Counted from the first letter of the stretch, positions 33,295 to 40,955 are shown. The stretch is 64,000 nt of DNA from Salinigranum marinum (GCF_024228675.1 NZ_CP100463.1:62001-126000); one strand, 5' to 3'. A program made the numbers and translations. The notes: generated by a model from the sequence alone, not told the origin.

Positions 33295-34369
33295 CGTCGA
33301 ACTCCATGACGGCCGTGCGGATCGTCTCGACGTCCTCGTCCGAGAGCGCCGGGTGGACCGGGAGCGAGACGACCTCCTTCGCGGCTCGCTCGGCGACCGG
33401 GTGGGAGCCGTCGTAGTCGTCGTATGCCGGCTGGCGGTGGATCGGCGTCGGGTAGTAGATCGCCGTCCCGACGCCCGCCTCTTCGAGGTGGGCGCGGAAC
33501 CGCTCGCGCGCCGCCGTCCGGACCGTGAACTGGTGGTAGACGTGCGTGCGCCCGTCGGGTTCTGTCGGGGCGTCGAGACCGCGCTCGTCGACCGCGGGGG
33601 CGAGCCGGCTCGCGTGCTCCCGTCGTGCGTCGGTGAAATCGGGGAGCCGTTCGAGCTGGATCCGGCCGATCGCCGCCGCGATCTCGGTCATCCGGTAGTT
33701 GTAGCCGACTTCGGTGTGGGTGGCGTCGTCGGTTCGGCCGTGATCGACGAGCCGCGCCGCCCGCCTTGCCACGTCTTCCCGGTCGGTGACGACCATCCCC
33801 CCCTCGCCGGTCGTCATGTTCTTCGTGGGGTAAAACGAGAAGCAGCCGGCGTCGCCGATCGAGCCGACGCGGCGGCCGTCGACCGCCGCGCCGTGGGCCT
33901 GTGCGGCGTCCTCGACGAGCAGGAGGCCGTGTGTCTCACAGAGCTCGGCCAGCCGGTCCATGTCGGCCGGTAGGCCGTAGAGGTGGACGGCCAACACCGC
34001 CTCGACGTTCCCGTCGAACCGGTCGATCGTGCGCTCGACGGCCTCGGGGTCGAGCGTGTACGTCTCGGGGTCGATGTCCGCGAACACCGGCGTCGCCCCG
34101 CAGTGGCGGATCGCGTTGGCGGTCGCGATAAACGAGAAGGGCGTCGTGATCACGCGGTCGCCCTCGCCGATGCCGCACGCTTCCAGCGCCGCGTGGAGCG
34201 CGGTCGTTCCGTTGCTCGTCGCGACCGCGTGTGCCGTCCCGCAGAAGTCGGCGAACTCGTCTTCGAGCTGCCGGACCTCCGTTCCGGCCGCGAGCTGTCC
34301 GCTCCCCATCACCTTGAGGACGTGCTGTTTCTCCAGGAAGCCGAGCGTCGGGGAGGCAATCGGGATCAT
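33287..34369 (-). CDS. DegT/DnrJ/EryC1/StrS sugar aminotransferase (WbpE-like)
   Basis: A 360-residue PLP-dependent aminotransferase. Key parts are the SPTLGFLEKQHVLKVMGSGQLAAG N-terminus, TSNGTTALHAALEACGIGEGD, VEDAAQAHGAAVDGRRVGSIGD, and the PLP-binding Lys183 in FSFYPTKNMTTGEGG. It would transfer an amino group to a 3-keto UDP-sugar acid made by the Gfo/Idh enzyme (WbpE/WlbC type). The start ATG (34369) overlaps the stop of a small upstream frame as ATGA. Apart from that leader it is the first enzyme gene of the operon running to about 27.88 kb. Confidence 0.93.
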   Translation of the reverse strand: MIPIASPTLGFLEKQHVLKVMGSGQLAAGTEVRQLEDEFADFCGTAHAVATSNGTTALHAALEACGIGEGDRVITTPFSFIATANAIRHCGATPVFADIDPETYTLDPEAVERTIDRFDGNVEAVLAVHLYGLPADMDRLAELCETHGLLLVEDAAQAHGAAVDGRRVGSIGDAGCFSFYPTKNMTTGEGGMVVTDREDVARRAARLVDHGRTDDATHTEVGYNYRMTEIAAAIGRIQLERLPDFTDARREHASRLAPAVDERGLDAPTEPDGRTHVYHQFTVRTAARERFRAHLEEAGVGTAIYYPTPIHRQPAYDDYDGSHPVAERAAKEVVSLPVHPALSDEDVETIRTAVMEFDDE

Positions 34370-34575
34370 TCGGCGGGCCACCGTTTCCGCGGGCGATTCG
34401 ATCGTGAGTCGGTGTCGACACCGAACCGGATCCGATCGGGGGCGACCGCACCCGATCCGTTCCGGTCCGTCGCCGCCGACGCGGTACAGTCGACAGCTGT
34501 GCGGACCCCGTCGGCTCCGTCCCGGCTGTCGGTCGTGAATGCAGACATGGTACTGTAGTACTGCGCGCTGTCCAC
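34366..34575 (-). CDS. possible 69-aa leader ORF ahead of the sugar operon
   Basis: This frame starts at GTG (34575), 42 nt downstream of an ATAACAA element, and stops with an ATGA overlap onto the aminotransferase start. It has no recognisable domain; it is Ser/Arg/Asp-rich (SRDGADGVRTAVD, then RSNRPRKRWPAE). Promoter spacing and exact stop-start overlap speak for translation. Composition and lack of known homologues speak against a conserved protein. It could equally be an untranslated leader. An internal ATG at 34548 would give 60 residues. Confidence 0.35.
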   Translation of the reverse strand: MDSAQYYSTMSAFTTDSRDGADGVRTAVDCTASAATDRNGSGAVAPDRIRFGVDTDSRSNRPRKRWPAE

Positions 34576-34617
34576 GGTGTGGACGAGCGACGGGATGCGC
34601 TACCCCACCGCTCCGCT

Positions 34618-34624
34618 TTGTTAT
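34618..34624 (-). promoter_or_regulatory. ATAACAA element of the diacetamido-sugar operon
   Basis: Minus-strand sequence gAATAACAAAGCGG, 42 nt upstream of the leader ORF and 248 nt upstream of the aminotransferase ATG; it would drive the six-gene operon. Confidence 0.6.
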
Positions 34625-34800
34625 TCTGAGACACTCGGCCGGTAGGTGACGTTTTCCCACGCACCCGGTCCCGCGCGCTTCGGCCGCGGTCCCGGCGGGT
34701 CGCACGCCGTCGCTCGTGGCGCAGTCATCCCCCGAATACGGCCCGAAATAGGCCGAGTTTAGCGCGTGCCGAGAGCCGGCCGGAAATCAGTAGACAAGTG

Positions 34801-34807
34801 GTAACAA
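34801..34807 (+). promoter_or_regulatory. near-match (GTAACAA) element upstream of second DUF7344 gene
   Basis: Sequence gGTAACAAAGTATTC lies 54 nt before the ATG at 34862; it differs from the core at the first base only. With the 34618 element it makes a back-to-back promoter region. Confidence 0.45.
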
Positions 34808-34861
34808 AGTATTCGCTCACGTACACATTACGTCGAGCCTCGCGCCGACGGATGGTGGCCA

Positions 34862-35413
34862 ATGTCACAAGAGGAGAATCAACTCACTCGCGATCTCGTC
34901 TTCGATCTACTGAGTAGTCCCCGTCGCCGGTACCTCATCTACTACCTCCGTACCGAGGGCCGAACGGTGAAGCTCACCGAGTTGGCGGACGAGGTGGCCG
35001 CGTGGGAGTACGAGTCGCCCGTCGAGGACCTCGACAAACAACAGCGCAAGCGGGTGTACGTCTCGCTGTACCAGACACACGTCCCGAAACTGGCGGAGGC
35101 GGGGCTCATCGAGTACGACCCCGACACCGGGGAGATCACGCCCACGTACCGCCTCAGAGACGTCGACAGCTACCTCCCGAACGGCGACGAGCCGGAGGTC
35201 CGCTGGGAACTGATCTACCTCCTGCTCGTGGGGGTCAGCGTCGTGTTACTCGCCGTCGCCACGCTCGGCGCCGCCCCCGGCGAGGACGTGCTGATCGTCC
35301 CCGTCGGGCTCGTCATCCTCCTGTTGTTCGCGGTGACCGCCGCCGTCCACTACTACGTCGTCCGGGTGGCCAACGGCGTCCCCGAGAACTTCACCTGGCT
35401 CCTGAGACGGTAG
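34862..35413 (+). CDS. DUF7344-type wHTH protein with two TM helices (copy 2)
   Basis: A 183-residue protein. It has a winged-helix domain (about 8-92; DLVFDLLSSPRRRYLIYYLRTEG, then KLTELADEVAAWEYE and RKRVYVSLYQTHVPKLAEAGLIEYD), two C-terminal transmembrane helices (about 118-136 and 142-166) and a short basic tail. It is a paralogue of 23297-24088 but lacks the long acidic N-terminus. Placed divergently to the diacetamido-sugar operon and sharing its promoter region, it is a good candidate for a membrane-bound regulator of that operon (inference from position only). Confidence 0.87.
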   Translation: MSQEENQLTRDLVFDLLSSPRRRYLIYYLRTEGRTVKLTELADEVAAWEYESPVEDLDKQQRKRVYVSLYQTHVPKLAEAGLIEYDPDTGEITPTYRLRDVDSYLPNGDEPEVRWELIYLLLVGVSVVLLAVATLGAAPGEDVLIVPVGLVILLLFAVTAAVHYYVVRVANGVPENFTWLLRR

Positions 35414-35518
35414 GTGTCGCAGTACCGCGCACGGTAACGCGACGCTACACACACGGTGGCGACGGATCGACGAGCGCTACGGGCGCGCTCGTGTCGGGTC
35501 TCGCGGGCAAGGGGTCGC

Positions 35519-35525
35519 ATAACAA
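35519..35525 (+). promoter_or_regulatory. ATAACAA element of AP-superfamily gene
   Basis: Sequence gcATAACAAAGACG, 27 nt before the ATG at 35553. Confidence 0.6.
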
Positions 35526-35552
35526 AGACGTTGCTTCGGGAACGAAAAGCCA

Positions 35553-37136
35553 ATGTCCGACGGTCTCAACACACTCCTCGTCGGCATCGATGCGGCTTGC
35601 TTTCCCGTGCTGGTGCCACAGTTTCGTAACGACGAACTCCCGACGCTCCAACGCCTCTTCGGAACCAGCGGCGAGCTCGAGTCGCAGATCCCGCCGTGGA
35701 CTGCGAGCGCGTGGCCGTCGGTGTACACGGGGATGAACCCCGGGAAACACGGGGTGTTCGACTTCCTCTCGTTCGACGGCTACGACTGGGACGTCGTCTC
35801 GTCGACCCACGTCCGCCGGCGGTTCCTCTGGGAACTGCTGGATCTCCACGGCTACCGGAGCGTCGTGGTCAACGCCCCGGTCACCGCCCCGCCGCGCCCG
35901 TTCGACGGCGCGCTCGTGCCGGGCTACATGGCTCCCGAGTCGCCCGCGTGCCACCCTGCCGGGCTCCTCGACGAGCTCGAAGCGGCCATCGGGGAGTACC
36001 GGGTGTACGGCGACGCCGACTCGGCGACCGACTGCGTCCGGTCGCGGGGGGAGGCGTTCCGCTACCTGGCCGACCGGTTCGACCCGGCGTTCGGCTTCCT
36101 CCAGTTCCAGTGGACGGACACGATCTGTCACGAGCGCCCGGGCGACACCGACGCGCTCGGCGCGGTCTACCGGGCGGTCGACGAGCAGATCGAGGCGACG
36201 CTCGACGCCTGCGAGCCGCGGAACGTCGTCGTCGTCAGCGACCACGGGATCGGCCCCTACTCCGGCTTCGAGTTCCGCGTCAACGAGTACCTCGCCGACC
36301 ACGGCTACGTCACCGTCCGGCGGGGCGGCGACGGGATGCCGACCTGGGCCGGCATGCGCGACACGCGGCTCAGACAGGGGGCGGAGACGACGCGGCCGTC
36401 GGCGCGGCTCCTGGACCGCGTTGCCGCCAGCGCCGCGACGGTCGGGCTGACCAGCCAGCGGCTCGGTTCCCTGTTCGAGGCGATGGGGATCCGGTCGTTC
36501 GTGCTCGACCACGTCCCCACCTCGACGGTCAGCGCCGCCACCGAACAGGTCGACTTCGCGCGGTCGCGGGCGTACATGCGGTCGCGAATCGAGTGCGGCG
36601 TTCGCCTCAACGTCGAGGGGCGCGAACCCGACGGCGTCGTCCCGCAGTCGGCGTACGACGACGAGCGCCGCGCGCTCATCGGACTGCTCCGCGACGCGAC
36701 CTGTCCGGACGGCTCGCCGGTGTTCGAGGCGGTCGTCCCGCGCGAGGAGGTGCTCTACGGCCCCGAGGCCCACCGCGCCGTCGACATCGTGACCGTCCCG
36801 ACCGGCTTCGACCAGTTCCTCTCCGCCAGGCTCGGCGACGGCGTCTTCGGCCAGCCGAGCGAGCCGTGGAACCACAAGCGGATGGGGGTGATCGCCGCCC
36901 GCGGCGCGGACATCGACGAGTCCGCGTCGCTGGCGGACGCCTCGCTGTTCGACGTGGCACCGACCGTGCTGGCGACGTTCGGGGTCCCGGCGGACGCGGC
37001 CATGGACGGCCGGACCCTCCCGATCGTCGACGCCGCGGGCGAGCGGGAGTATCCGGACCACGAGACGGACGCGACGACCGAGTCCGCGCCCGAGACGGTG
37101 GCCCAGCGGCTGTCGGATCTCGGCTACATCGAGTGA
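35553..37136 (+). CDS. alkaline-phosphatase-superfamily protein (nucleotide pyrophosphatase-like)
   Basis: A 527-residue soluble enzyme. TLLVGIDAACFPVLVPQF supplies the first metal Asp, and IPPWTASAWPSVYTGMNPGKHGVFDFLSF places the nucleophile in the PPWTASAWPS segment, most likely Thr or Ser. The second metal motif is VVVVSDHGIGPYSGFEFRVNEYL. The C-terminus has FDVAPTVLATFGVPADAAMDGRTL, the typical closing motif of phosphodiesterase/sulfatase relatives in which the enzyme grips its substrate. Members near glycan genes may act on phosphosugars or nucleotide sugars. The formylglycine consensus is absent, so it is not a sulfatase. It has its own ATAACAA element. Confidence 0.88.
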   Translation: MSDGLNTLLVGIDAACFPVLVPQFRNDELPTLQRLFGTSGELESQIPPWTASAWPSVYTGMNPGKHGVFDFLSFDGYDWDVVSSTHVRRRFLWELLDLHGYRSVVVNAPVTAPPRPFDGALVPGYMAPESPACHPAGLLDELEAAIGEYRVYGDADSATDCVRSRGEAFRYLADRFDPAFGFLQFQWTDTICHERPGDTDALGAVYRAVDEQIEATLDACEPRNVVVVSDHGIGPYSGFEFRVNEYLADHGYVTVRRGGDGMPTWAGMRDTRLRQGAETTRPSARLLDRVAASAATVGLTSQRLGSLFEAMGIRSFVLDHVPTSTVSAATEQVDFARSRAYMRSRIECGVRLNVEGREPDGVVPQSAYDDERRALIGLLRDATCPDGSPVFEAVVPREEVLYGPEAHRAVDIVTVPTGFDQFLSARLGDGVFGQPSEPWNHKRMGVIAARGADIDESASLADASLFDVAPTVLATFGVPADAAMDGRTLPIVDAAGEREYPDHETDATTESAPETVAQRLSDLGYIE

Positions 37137-37203
37137 CGCGCCGGCGCGCGTCCCGACCGGACGGCACCGGCGGTCGCCGGTGGTAACTCCGTCCGAACGC
37201 GGC

Positions 37204-37785
37204 TCACGACCGTGTCAGGACCGCGTCGAAGGCGGCCGAGACGAGGTCCGTCCCGGGAGTCCCGTCGCGGAGCCAGACGCCGACCGCCGTCGCGAACAGG
37301 AGGACGTCGAGCGCGAGATACCGCAGCCCGGCCGGGGTGGCGACGATCCGGAGGAACCCCTCGAACAGCTCGCCTGTGCGAGTGAACAGCCCGACCGGGG
37401 GCCGGTCGACCGAGGGGACGAGCGGCCAGAAGAGGAAGCCGACGGAGACGGACCCACCGAGGAGGAAGCCGTAGACGGCGTCCGCCGGCAGGTGGAGCAG
37501 GTAGCCGACCGCGAACGCGACGCCGGCGTCGCCCGCGCCGTGCCGTCGGGCGAACGCGAGGACGAGCCAACAGACGGGGAGCGCAAACAGGAGCGAGTGG
37601 GCGAGCGACGTCCCCGACGGGAGGACGCCGAGGCTCCACGCGAGCGGCTTGTCGACGAGGTCGGGGAACTGCGATCCGAGCGCCACCGCCACCGCCGCCC
37701 GGCTACTCGGCGCGCCACCCCGGCGCACCCGAACCCCCGCGGCGTACGCGAGATAGCCGATCGCGAGATGGTCCCACGGCCACAT
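37204..37785 (-). CDS. YdjM/DUF457-like membrane protein (metal-dependent hydrolase family)
   Basis: A 193-residue membrane protein. MWPWDHLAIGYLAYAAGVRV opens with the conserved first His. ALGSQFPDLVDKPLAW gives the SxFPDxxDKP motif of the YdjM/LexA-binding inner-membrane family (PF04307). SLAHSLLFALPVCWLVLAF and GYLLHLPADAVYGFL supply further His/Asp residues that probably bind a metal. The exact catalytic role is unknown. The gene is 4 nt downstream of the DUF1616 gene on the same strand, and the two are probably co-transcribed. Confidence 0.85.
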   Translation of the reverse strand: MWPWDHLAIGYLAYAAGVRVRRGGAPSSRAAVAVALGSQFPDLVDKPLAWSLGVLPSGTSLAHSLLFALPVCWLVLAFARRHGAGDAGVAFAVGYLLHLPADAVYGFLLGGSVSVGFLFWPLVPSVDRPPVGLFTRTGELFEGFLRIVATPAGLRYLALDVLLFATAVGVWLRDGTPGTDLVSAAFDAVLTRS

Positions 37786-37789
37786 CGCG

Positions 37790-38806
37790 TCAGGTCGTCG
37801 GCGCGTCGGTCGTCTCCGTCCCGCCGACGTCGATCCACAGATAGAGGCTCCGGTAGGCGTTTTCGCCGTTCGGGTCCGCGGGAACGTCGCCGGCGTAGAG
37901 GTAGTACGCGAGCCGGAGGTCCTCACCGCGGATGGTGGGCAGGACCCGGTGTGGGACGCGCTGGGTCGCACCCGGACCGACGGTCGCCTCGAAGCGCGTG
38001 AGCTCCGGCGCGTACGAGACCCGGGCGGACTCCTCTTCGATCGCGACCCGCTGGAGCTCCACCACGACGGTGTACGTGACGGTCTCGGCCTCGTGGTTCG
38101 CGAGGCCGACGACCAGCTCGATCTCCTCGTCGGGGGCGACCTGCGTCGGGTAGTCGCTGGCGACGTAGCTCCCGTCGTCCTGCTGGGTCAGGAGCGAAAA
38201 GCCCGTGTACGACGCGGACTCGGCCGGCACGCCGATCGCCACCGTCGCGACCACGACGGTGAGGGCGACGGCGACCACGAGCGTGACGCTGGAGATGGCC
38301 GTCCGATCGAACGGGCCCACCCACGACCGGAGCCCGCTCGCCCACTGTCTGATCGGCGGCTCGTAGCGAACGGGCGCTGGGACACGCATCCGGCGGACCG
38401 TCCCGGCGGTCATCCCGAACACCGTCCCCACCCCGTAGACGAGCACCACTCGCTGCGGATCGAGGCTGTTCCACGCCGCCCAGAGCGCCAGCGCGATCAC
38501 CGGGAGCATGGCGACGCTCATGCCGAACGAGAGGGCGAACCGTACGGTGTCAGTGAGGGAGCCGTCGGTCCCCACGAACCCCTCGGACGAGGGGTGACGA
38601 CCGGGGAACAACACCGTCAACAGCGCGTATCCGGGGAGGAACAACAACAGCGGGAGTCCCACCACGACGCGGACGAGGGTCGTCTCGACGAACAGCACGA
38701 CGGCGACCGCGACGATCGCCAGCGCGCTGACGAGGAAACTGTCGACGGGCGTCTCTTCGACGACGTCGAGCAGCCACCACGGCTGCTCGCTCGCTGTGTA
38801 CTTCAT
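37790..38806 (-). CDS. DUF1616 domain-containing membrane protein
   Basis: A 338-residue membrane protein with four N-terminal transmembrane helices (about 21-40, 48-65, 89-110 and 117-135) carrying the DUF1616 signature. This includes GLPLLLFLPGYALLTVLFPG and VRFALSFGMSVAMLPVIAL. A fifth hydrophobic helix (about 170-190) is followed by an exposed beta-rich domain with YASDYPTQVAPDEEIELVVGLANHEAETVTYTVVVEL and EDLRLAYYLYAGDVP. Haloarchaeal and archaeal DUF1616 proteins recur in surface-polysaccharide clusters; they probably help export or assembly, but the function is unknown. An ATAACAA element is 129 nt upstream, with a TATA-like box between. Confidence 0.9.
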   Translation of the reverse strand: MKYTASEQPWWLLDVVEETPVDSFLVSALAIVAVAVVLFVETTLVRVVVGLPLLLFLPGYALLTVLFPGRHPSSEGFVGTDGSLTDTVRFALSFGMSVAMLPVIALALWAAWNSLDPQRVVLVYGVGTVFGMTAGTVRRMRVPAPVRYEPPIRQWASGLRSWVGPFDRTAISSVTLVVAVALTVVVATVAIGVPAESASYTGFSLLTQQDDGSYVASDYPTQVAPDEEIELVVGLANHEAETVTYTVVVELQRVAIEEESARVSYAPELTRFEATVGPGATQRVPHRVLPTIRGEDLRLAYYLYAGDVPADPNGENAYRSLYLWIDVGGTETTDAPTT

Positions 38807-38911
38807 TGGTCACTCCGGCACCTGGGCCGCCCACACGGCCGGACGCGGTCTCACCACACGGACGCTCCGGGGCGTCGGTCGTGCGACACGGACACTTTGA
38901 GGAGTCATTCA

Positions 38912-38942
38912 CGCTTTTTTATGCTGGGCGAGACATTGTTAT
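38912..38942 (-). promoter_or_regulatory. ATAACAA element plus A-rich box upstream of DUF1616 gene
   Basis: Minus strand: gAATAACAATG (core at 38936-38942) followed about 14 nt later by a cataaaaaagc box (38912-38922). The first copy lies 129 nt from the DUF1616 ATG. This is the only site where an unmistakable TATA-type box accompanies the element downstream. Confidence 0.5.
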
Positions 38943-39316
38943 TCAGTGTCTACCCGTGACAGTCGCCAGTCGGGCGTTTACACGGGCCACGCGTGCCGAT
39001 CGCGACGACTCTCTCGCCGCCACCCCGCACGGTTGCGACCGGCTGAAGGCGGTCGTCCCCACGTCCGCTCTCGGGGTTCACCAGCTCAGCCCGCCCGTGG
39101 GGGAGGGGGGCCGACAGCCTCGGTCCGACACGGACGCGGCGAACGATCCCGAGAACGGCACGGTCTCACCTTCGAACGTGGTAAGTATTAGCAAGAGAAA
39201 CGAACAGGATAACGCCTGAATGGTATCCTCCATATTACAATGCTGGCAGTCAAGGAAGGTGAAGTAGCGCCGAGGAGCGCGTGCCGCACGCAAATTTCGG
39301 CAAGGAACCACCACAA
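38943..39316. other. intergenic region upstream of wHTH gene
   Basis: 374 bp between the divergent DUF1616 and wHTH promoters. It holds an AT-rich patch (gtaagtattagcaagagaaac at 39180-39200) likely to contribute the wHTH promoter. Frames here are low-quality; no gene is called. Confidence 0.4.
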
Positions 39317-39592
39317 ATGTCGACGGACTGGGATCTAATCGGGTACGTCATCAGTTCCACCCACCGGGTTGCGGTCCTGCGACGCCTCGCCACCGGTCCC
39401 GCGACGCCGTCGCAGATCGCCGCCGACACCTCGATTTCGATCTCGCACGTCTCGCGCGCGCTGGGTGAACTCCGCGAGAAGTCGCTCGTTGACCTGCTGG
39501 TCTCCGAGGAGCGCAAGAAGGGCCGCGTCTACAGCATCACGACGGACGGTGAGGAGGTGTGGAACACCATCGAGGCGGAGAACCTCACCTGA
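39317..39592 (+). CDS. small winged-helix transcription regulator
   Basis: A 91-residue single winged-helix protein. The HTH core is LIGYVISSTHRVAVLRRLATGPATPSQIAADTSISISHVSRALGELREKSLVDLL, in which IADTSISISHVSRALGEL is the recognition-helix region, and the wing is EERKKGRVYSITTDGEEVW. It is of the ArsR/MarR-like family with no ligand domain. Located at the centre of the glycan province, it is a candidate regulator for the neighbouring promoters. It starts at ATG 39317, 8 nt after an aaggaa Shine-Dalgarno-like tract. A T6 terminator is found 29 nt after the stop. Confidence 0.9.
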   Translation: MSTDWDLIGYVISSTHRVAVLRRLATGPATPSQIAADTSISISHVSRALGELREKSLVDLLVSEERKKGRVYSITTDGEEVWNTIEAENLT

Positions 39593-39620
39593 CTGGCGAC
39601 TGACCCCGGTCGCCTCGGCG

Positions 39621-39626
39621 TTTTTT
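39621..39626 (+). terminator. oligo-T tract after wHTH gene
   Basis: The sequence ggcgTTTTTTcccc is 28 nt beyond the wHTH stop codon, a fitting archaeal terminator. Confidence 0.6.
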
Positions 39627-39714
39627 CCCCGCGACGACGCGTCGTCCCCCGCGGGGGCTCGTTCAGATCGGTCGACCTCACGCCACCCGACCCGGTCGGC
39701 CGCCGTAACCACGC

Positions 39715-39721
39715 AATAACA
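39715..39721 (+). promoter_or_regulatory. ATAACAA element without recognised gene (orphan, plus)
   Basis: Sequence caATAACAATCCC. Reading right, an ATG lies 33 nt later (39755), the distance seen at known genes, but the frame is unrecognised. Confidence 0.5.
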
Positions 39722-39754
39722 ATCCCTGCTCCGACGGTAGCAGTAACCGGCCTG

Positions 39755-39931
39755 ATGGATGAGCTCCACCGTGATCAGGCCACCCGGCGTGCCACCGGCT
39801 CCAGACCTGGCACGCCCGTGCCCGGGGCTGATACACCGAGTTCTCAGGGGTACTCGCAGCCCCACGGCACTCCGCGGCTCACACGCTCCGCGAGCCGTCA
39901 GCTTCTACGCTACGCCCCGACGCCGTCGTGA
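39755..39931 (+). CDS. possible 58-aa small protein behind orphan ATAACAA element
   Basis: This frame (MDELHRDQATRRATG onwards) begins exactly 33 nt after an ATAACAA element and ends TGA at 39931. It has no known domain: Ser/Pro/Arg/Thr-rich, no hydrophobic segment, no Cys. The promoter-to-ATG spacing is the only positive evidence. It could be a degenerate gene, a small unconserved protein, or a non-coding transcript. Confidence 0.3.
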   Translation: MDELHRDQATRRATGSRPGTPVPGADTPSSQGYSQPHGTPRLTRSASRQLLRYAPTPS

Positions 39932-40287
39932 CCGACCAGCGGGACGCGTCGCTGGGACGAGAAGAATCCAGGAGGAACAGCCGAGGCGGTCCGGCCGTGG
40001 GCAGGGACGGACCGCCACGGACGGTACGAGGGGAATGACTCGTGACCCGGTGTGTGCGCGAACCAGGTCGACTACAGCTACAGTGACTATTCACTTTGTT
40101 ATACACTGACATTCGACACGGCACTGCTAAACACGCACTGGATACCGCGGTGCGCACCCGAAAAACCTGGGCGACGCCCATTCACGGCTGCGCGATCGGG
40201 CGGTCGTTCATCAGCCCCGCTGTCAGGCAGTGCCGGCTGTCGCCGACTCCGGGGATGGAGACGACCGGTAACCAGTGACAGACCTGC
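39932..40287. other. region with converging orphan element, no known gene
   Basis: Together with 39593-39754 this makes about 695 bp without a recognisable gene between the wHTH and acetyltransferase genes. An ATAACAA element on the minus strand (40096) fires left; no start codon at the standard 27-42 nt was found. AT-rich patch at 40065-40125. Confidence 0.4.
40096..40102 (-). promoter_or_regulatory. ATAACAA element without recognised gene (orphan, minus)
   Basis: Minus-strand sequence gTATAACAAAGTG. It faces the plus-strand element at 39715 across about 375 bp. Confidence 0.5.
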
Positions 40288-40902
40288 TCAGCCGATGCGG
40301 TTCGGGCCGTCGATCTCGGGCGGGAGTTCCCGGACGGTGGCCGGGACGCCCAGGGCCAGTCGATCGGGCGGGACGTCCTCGGTGACGACCGAACCGGCGG
40401 CGACGAAGCTCCCGCGGCCGACGGTGACGCCCGGGAGGACCGTCGCGTTCGCGCCGATCGAGACGTGGTCCTCGATCGTCGGTCCCTGCAGGCCCGCGTC
40501 GGTTCGGATGGGAAACGGGTCGTTCGTGAGGACGACCCCGGGGCCGAGGAAGACGTCGCTCCCGACGGTCGTCCCCGTCGGGACGTAGACGTTGGTCTGC
40601 ATACTCACCCGCGACCCGACCGTCGTCTCCCCGTCGATGACGGTGTTCGTGCCGACGAGCACGTCGTCGCCCAGCGTCGTCTCCTCGCGGACGAGCGCGA
40701 AATGCCCGGTCGACAGGTCGTCGCCGGCGGTCACCGCGCCGTACACGACGCTCCCCGCGCGGACGACCGCCCGGTCGCCGAGTACCGTCGGCCGGCCGAG
40801 TCGGTCCGCAGCGTAGCCGAGTGTCGCGCCCGGATCGATCCGTGCGTCGTCGCCTACCGTCGCGTCGCCGTTTCGCGTCGCGTCGTCGTGCTCTCTCACC
40901 AT
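40288..40902 (-). CDS. left-handed beta-helix acetyltransferase (WbpD/WlbB-like)
   Basis: A 204-residue hexapeptide-repeat acyltransferase. Repeated [LIV]-G-x-x units run through most of its length (DATVGDDARIDPGATLG..., RAGSVVYGAVTAGDD, DDVLVGTNTVIDGETTVGSRVSMQTNVYVP, VFLGPGVVLTNDPFP, IGANATVLPGVTVGRGSFVAAGSVVTEDVP). The VVLTNDPFP loop and terminal GVPATVRE are typical of UDP-amino-sugar N-acetyltransferases (WbpD/WlbB and related). It would acetylate the 3-amino group made by the aminotransferase at 33287. The ATG at 40902 is preferred: the upstream in-frame ATG (40956) lies within the ATAACAA promoter element itself. Confidence 0.88.
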   Translation of the reverse strand: MVREHDDATRNGDATVGDDARIDPGATLGYAADRLGRPTVLGDRAVVRAGSVVYGAVTAGDDLSTGHFALVREETTLGDDVLVGTNTVIDGETTVGSRVSMQTNVYVPTGTTVGSDVFLGPGVVLTNDPFPIRTDAGLQGPTIEDHVSIGANATVLPGVTVGRGSFVAAGSVVTEDVPPDRLALGVPATVRELPPEIDGPNRIG

Positions 40903-40955
40903 GAGTGACGAGGGGGCGTGCCCCGCGCCGATGACAGAGGTGTCGAGCCGAATCA

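Noticed and set aside
38550-38912. A 120-codon minus-strand frame overlapping the DUF1616 gene start, close to the ATAACAA element
   Set aside because: It overlaps the well-supported DUF1616 reading frame and its sequence is mostly Arg-rich shadow translation.
39879-40181. A 100-codon minus-strand frame downstream of the orphan 40096 element
   Set aside because: Its start lies upstream of the element and the only in-frame start after it sits within the element; composition is not protein-like.
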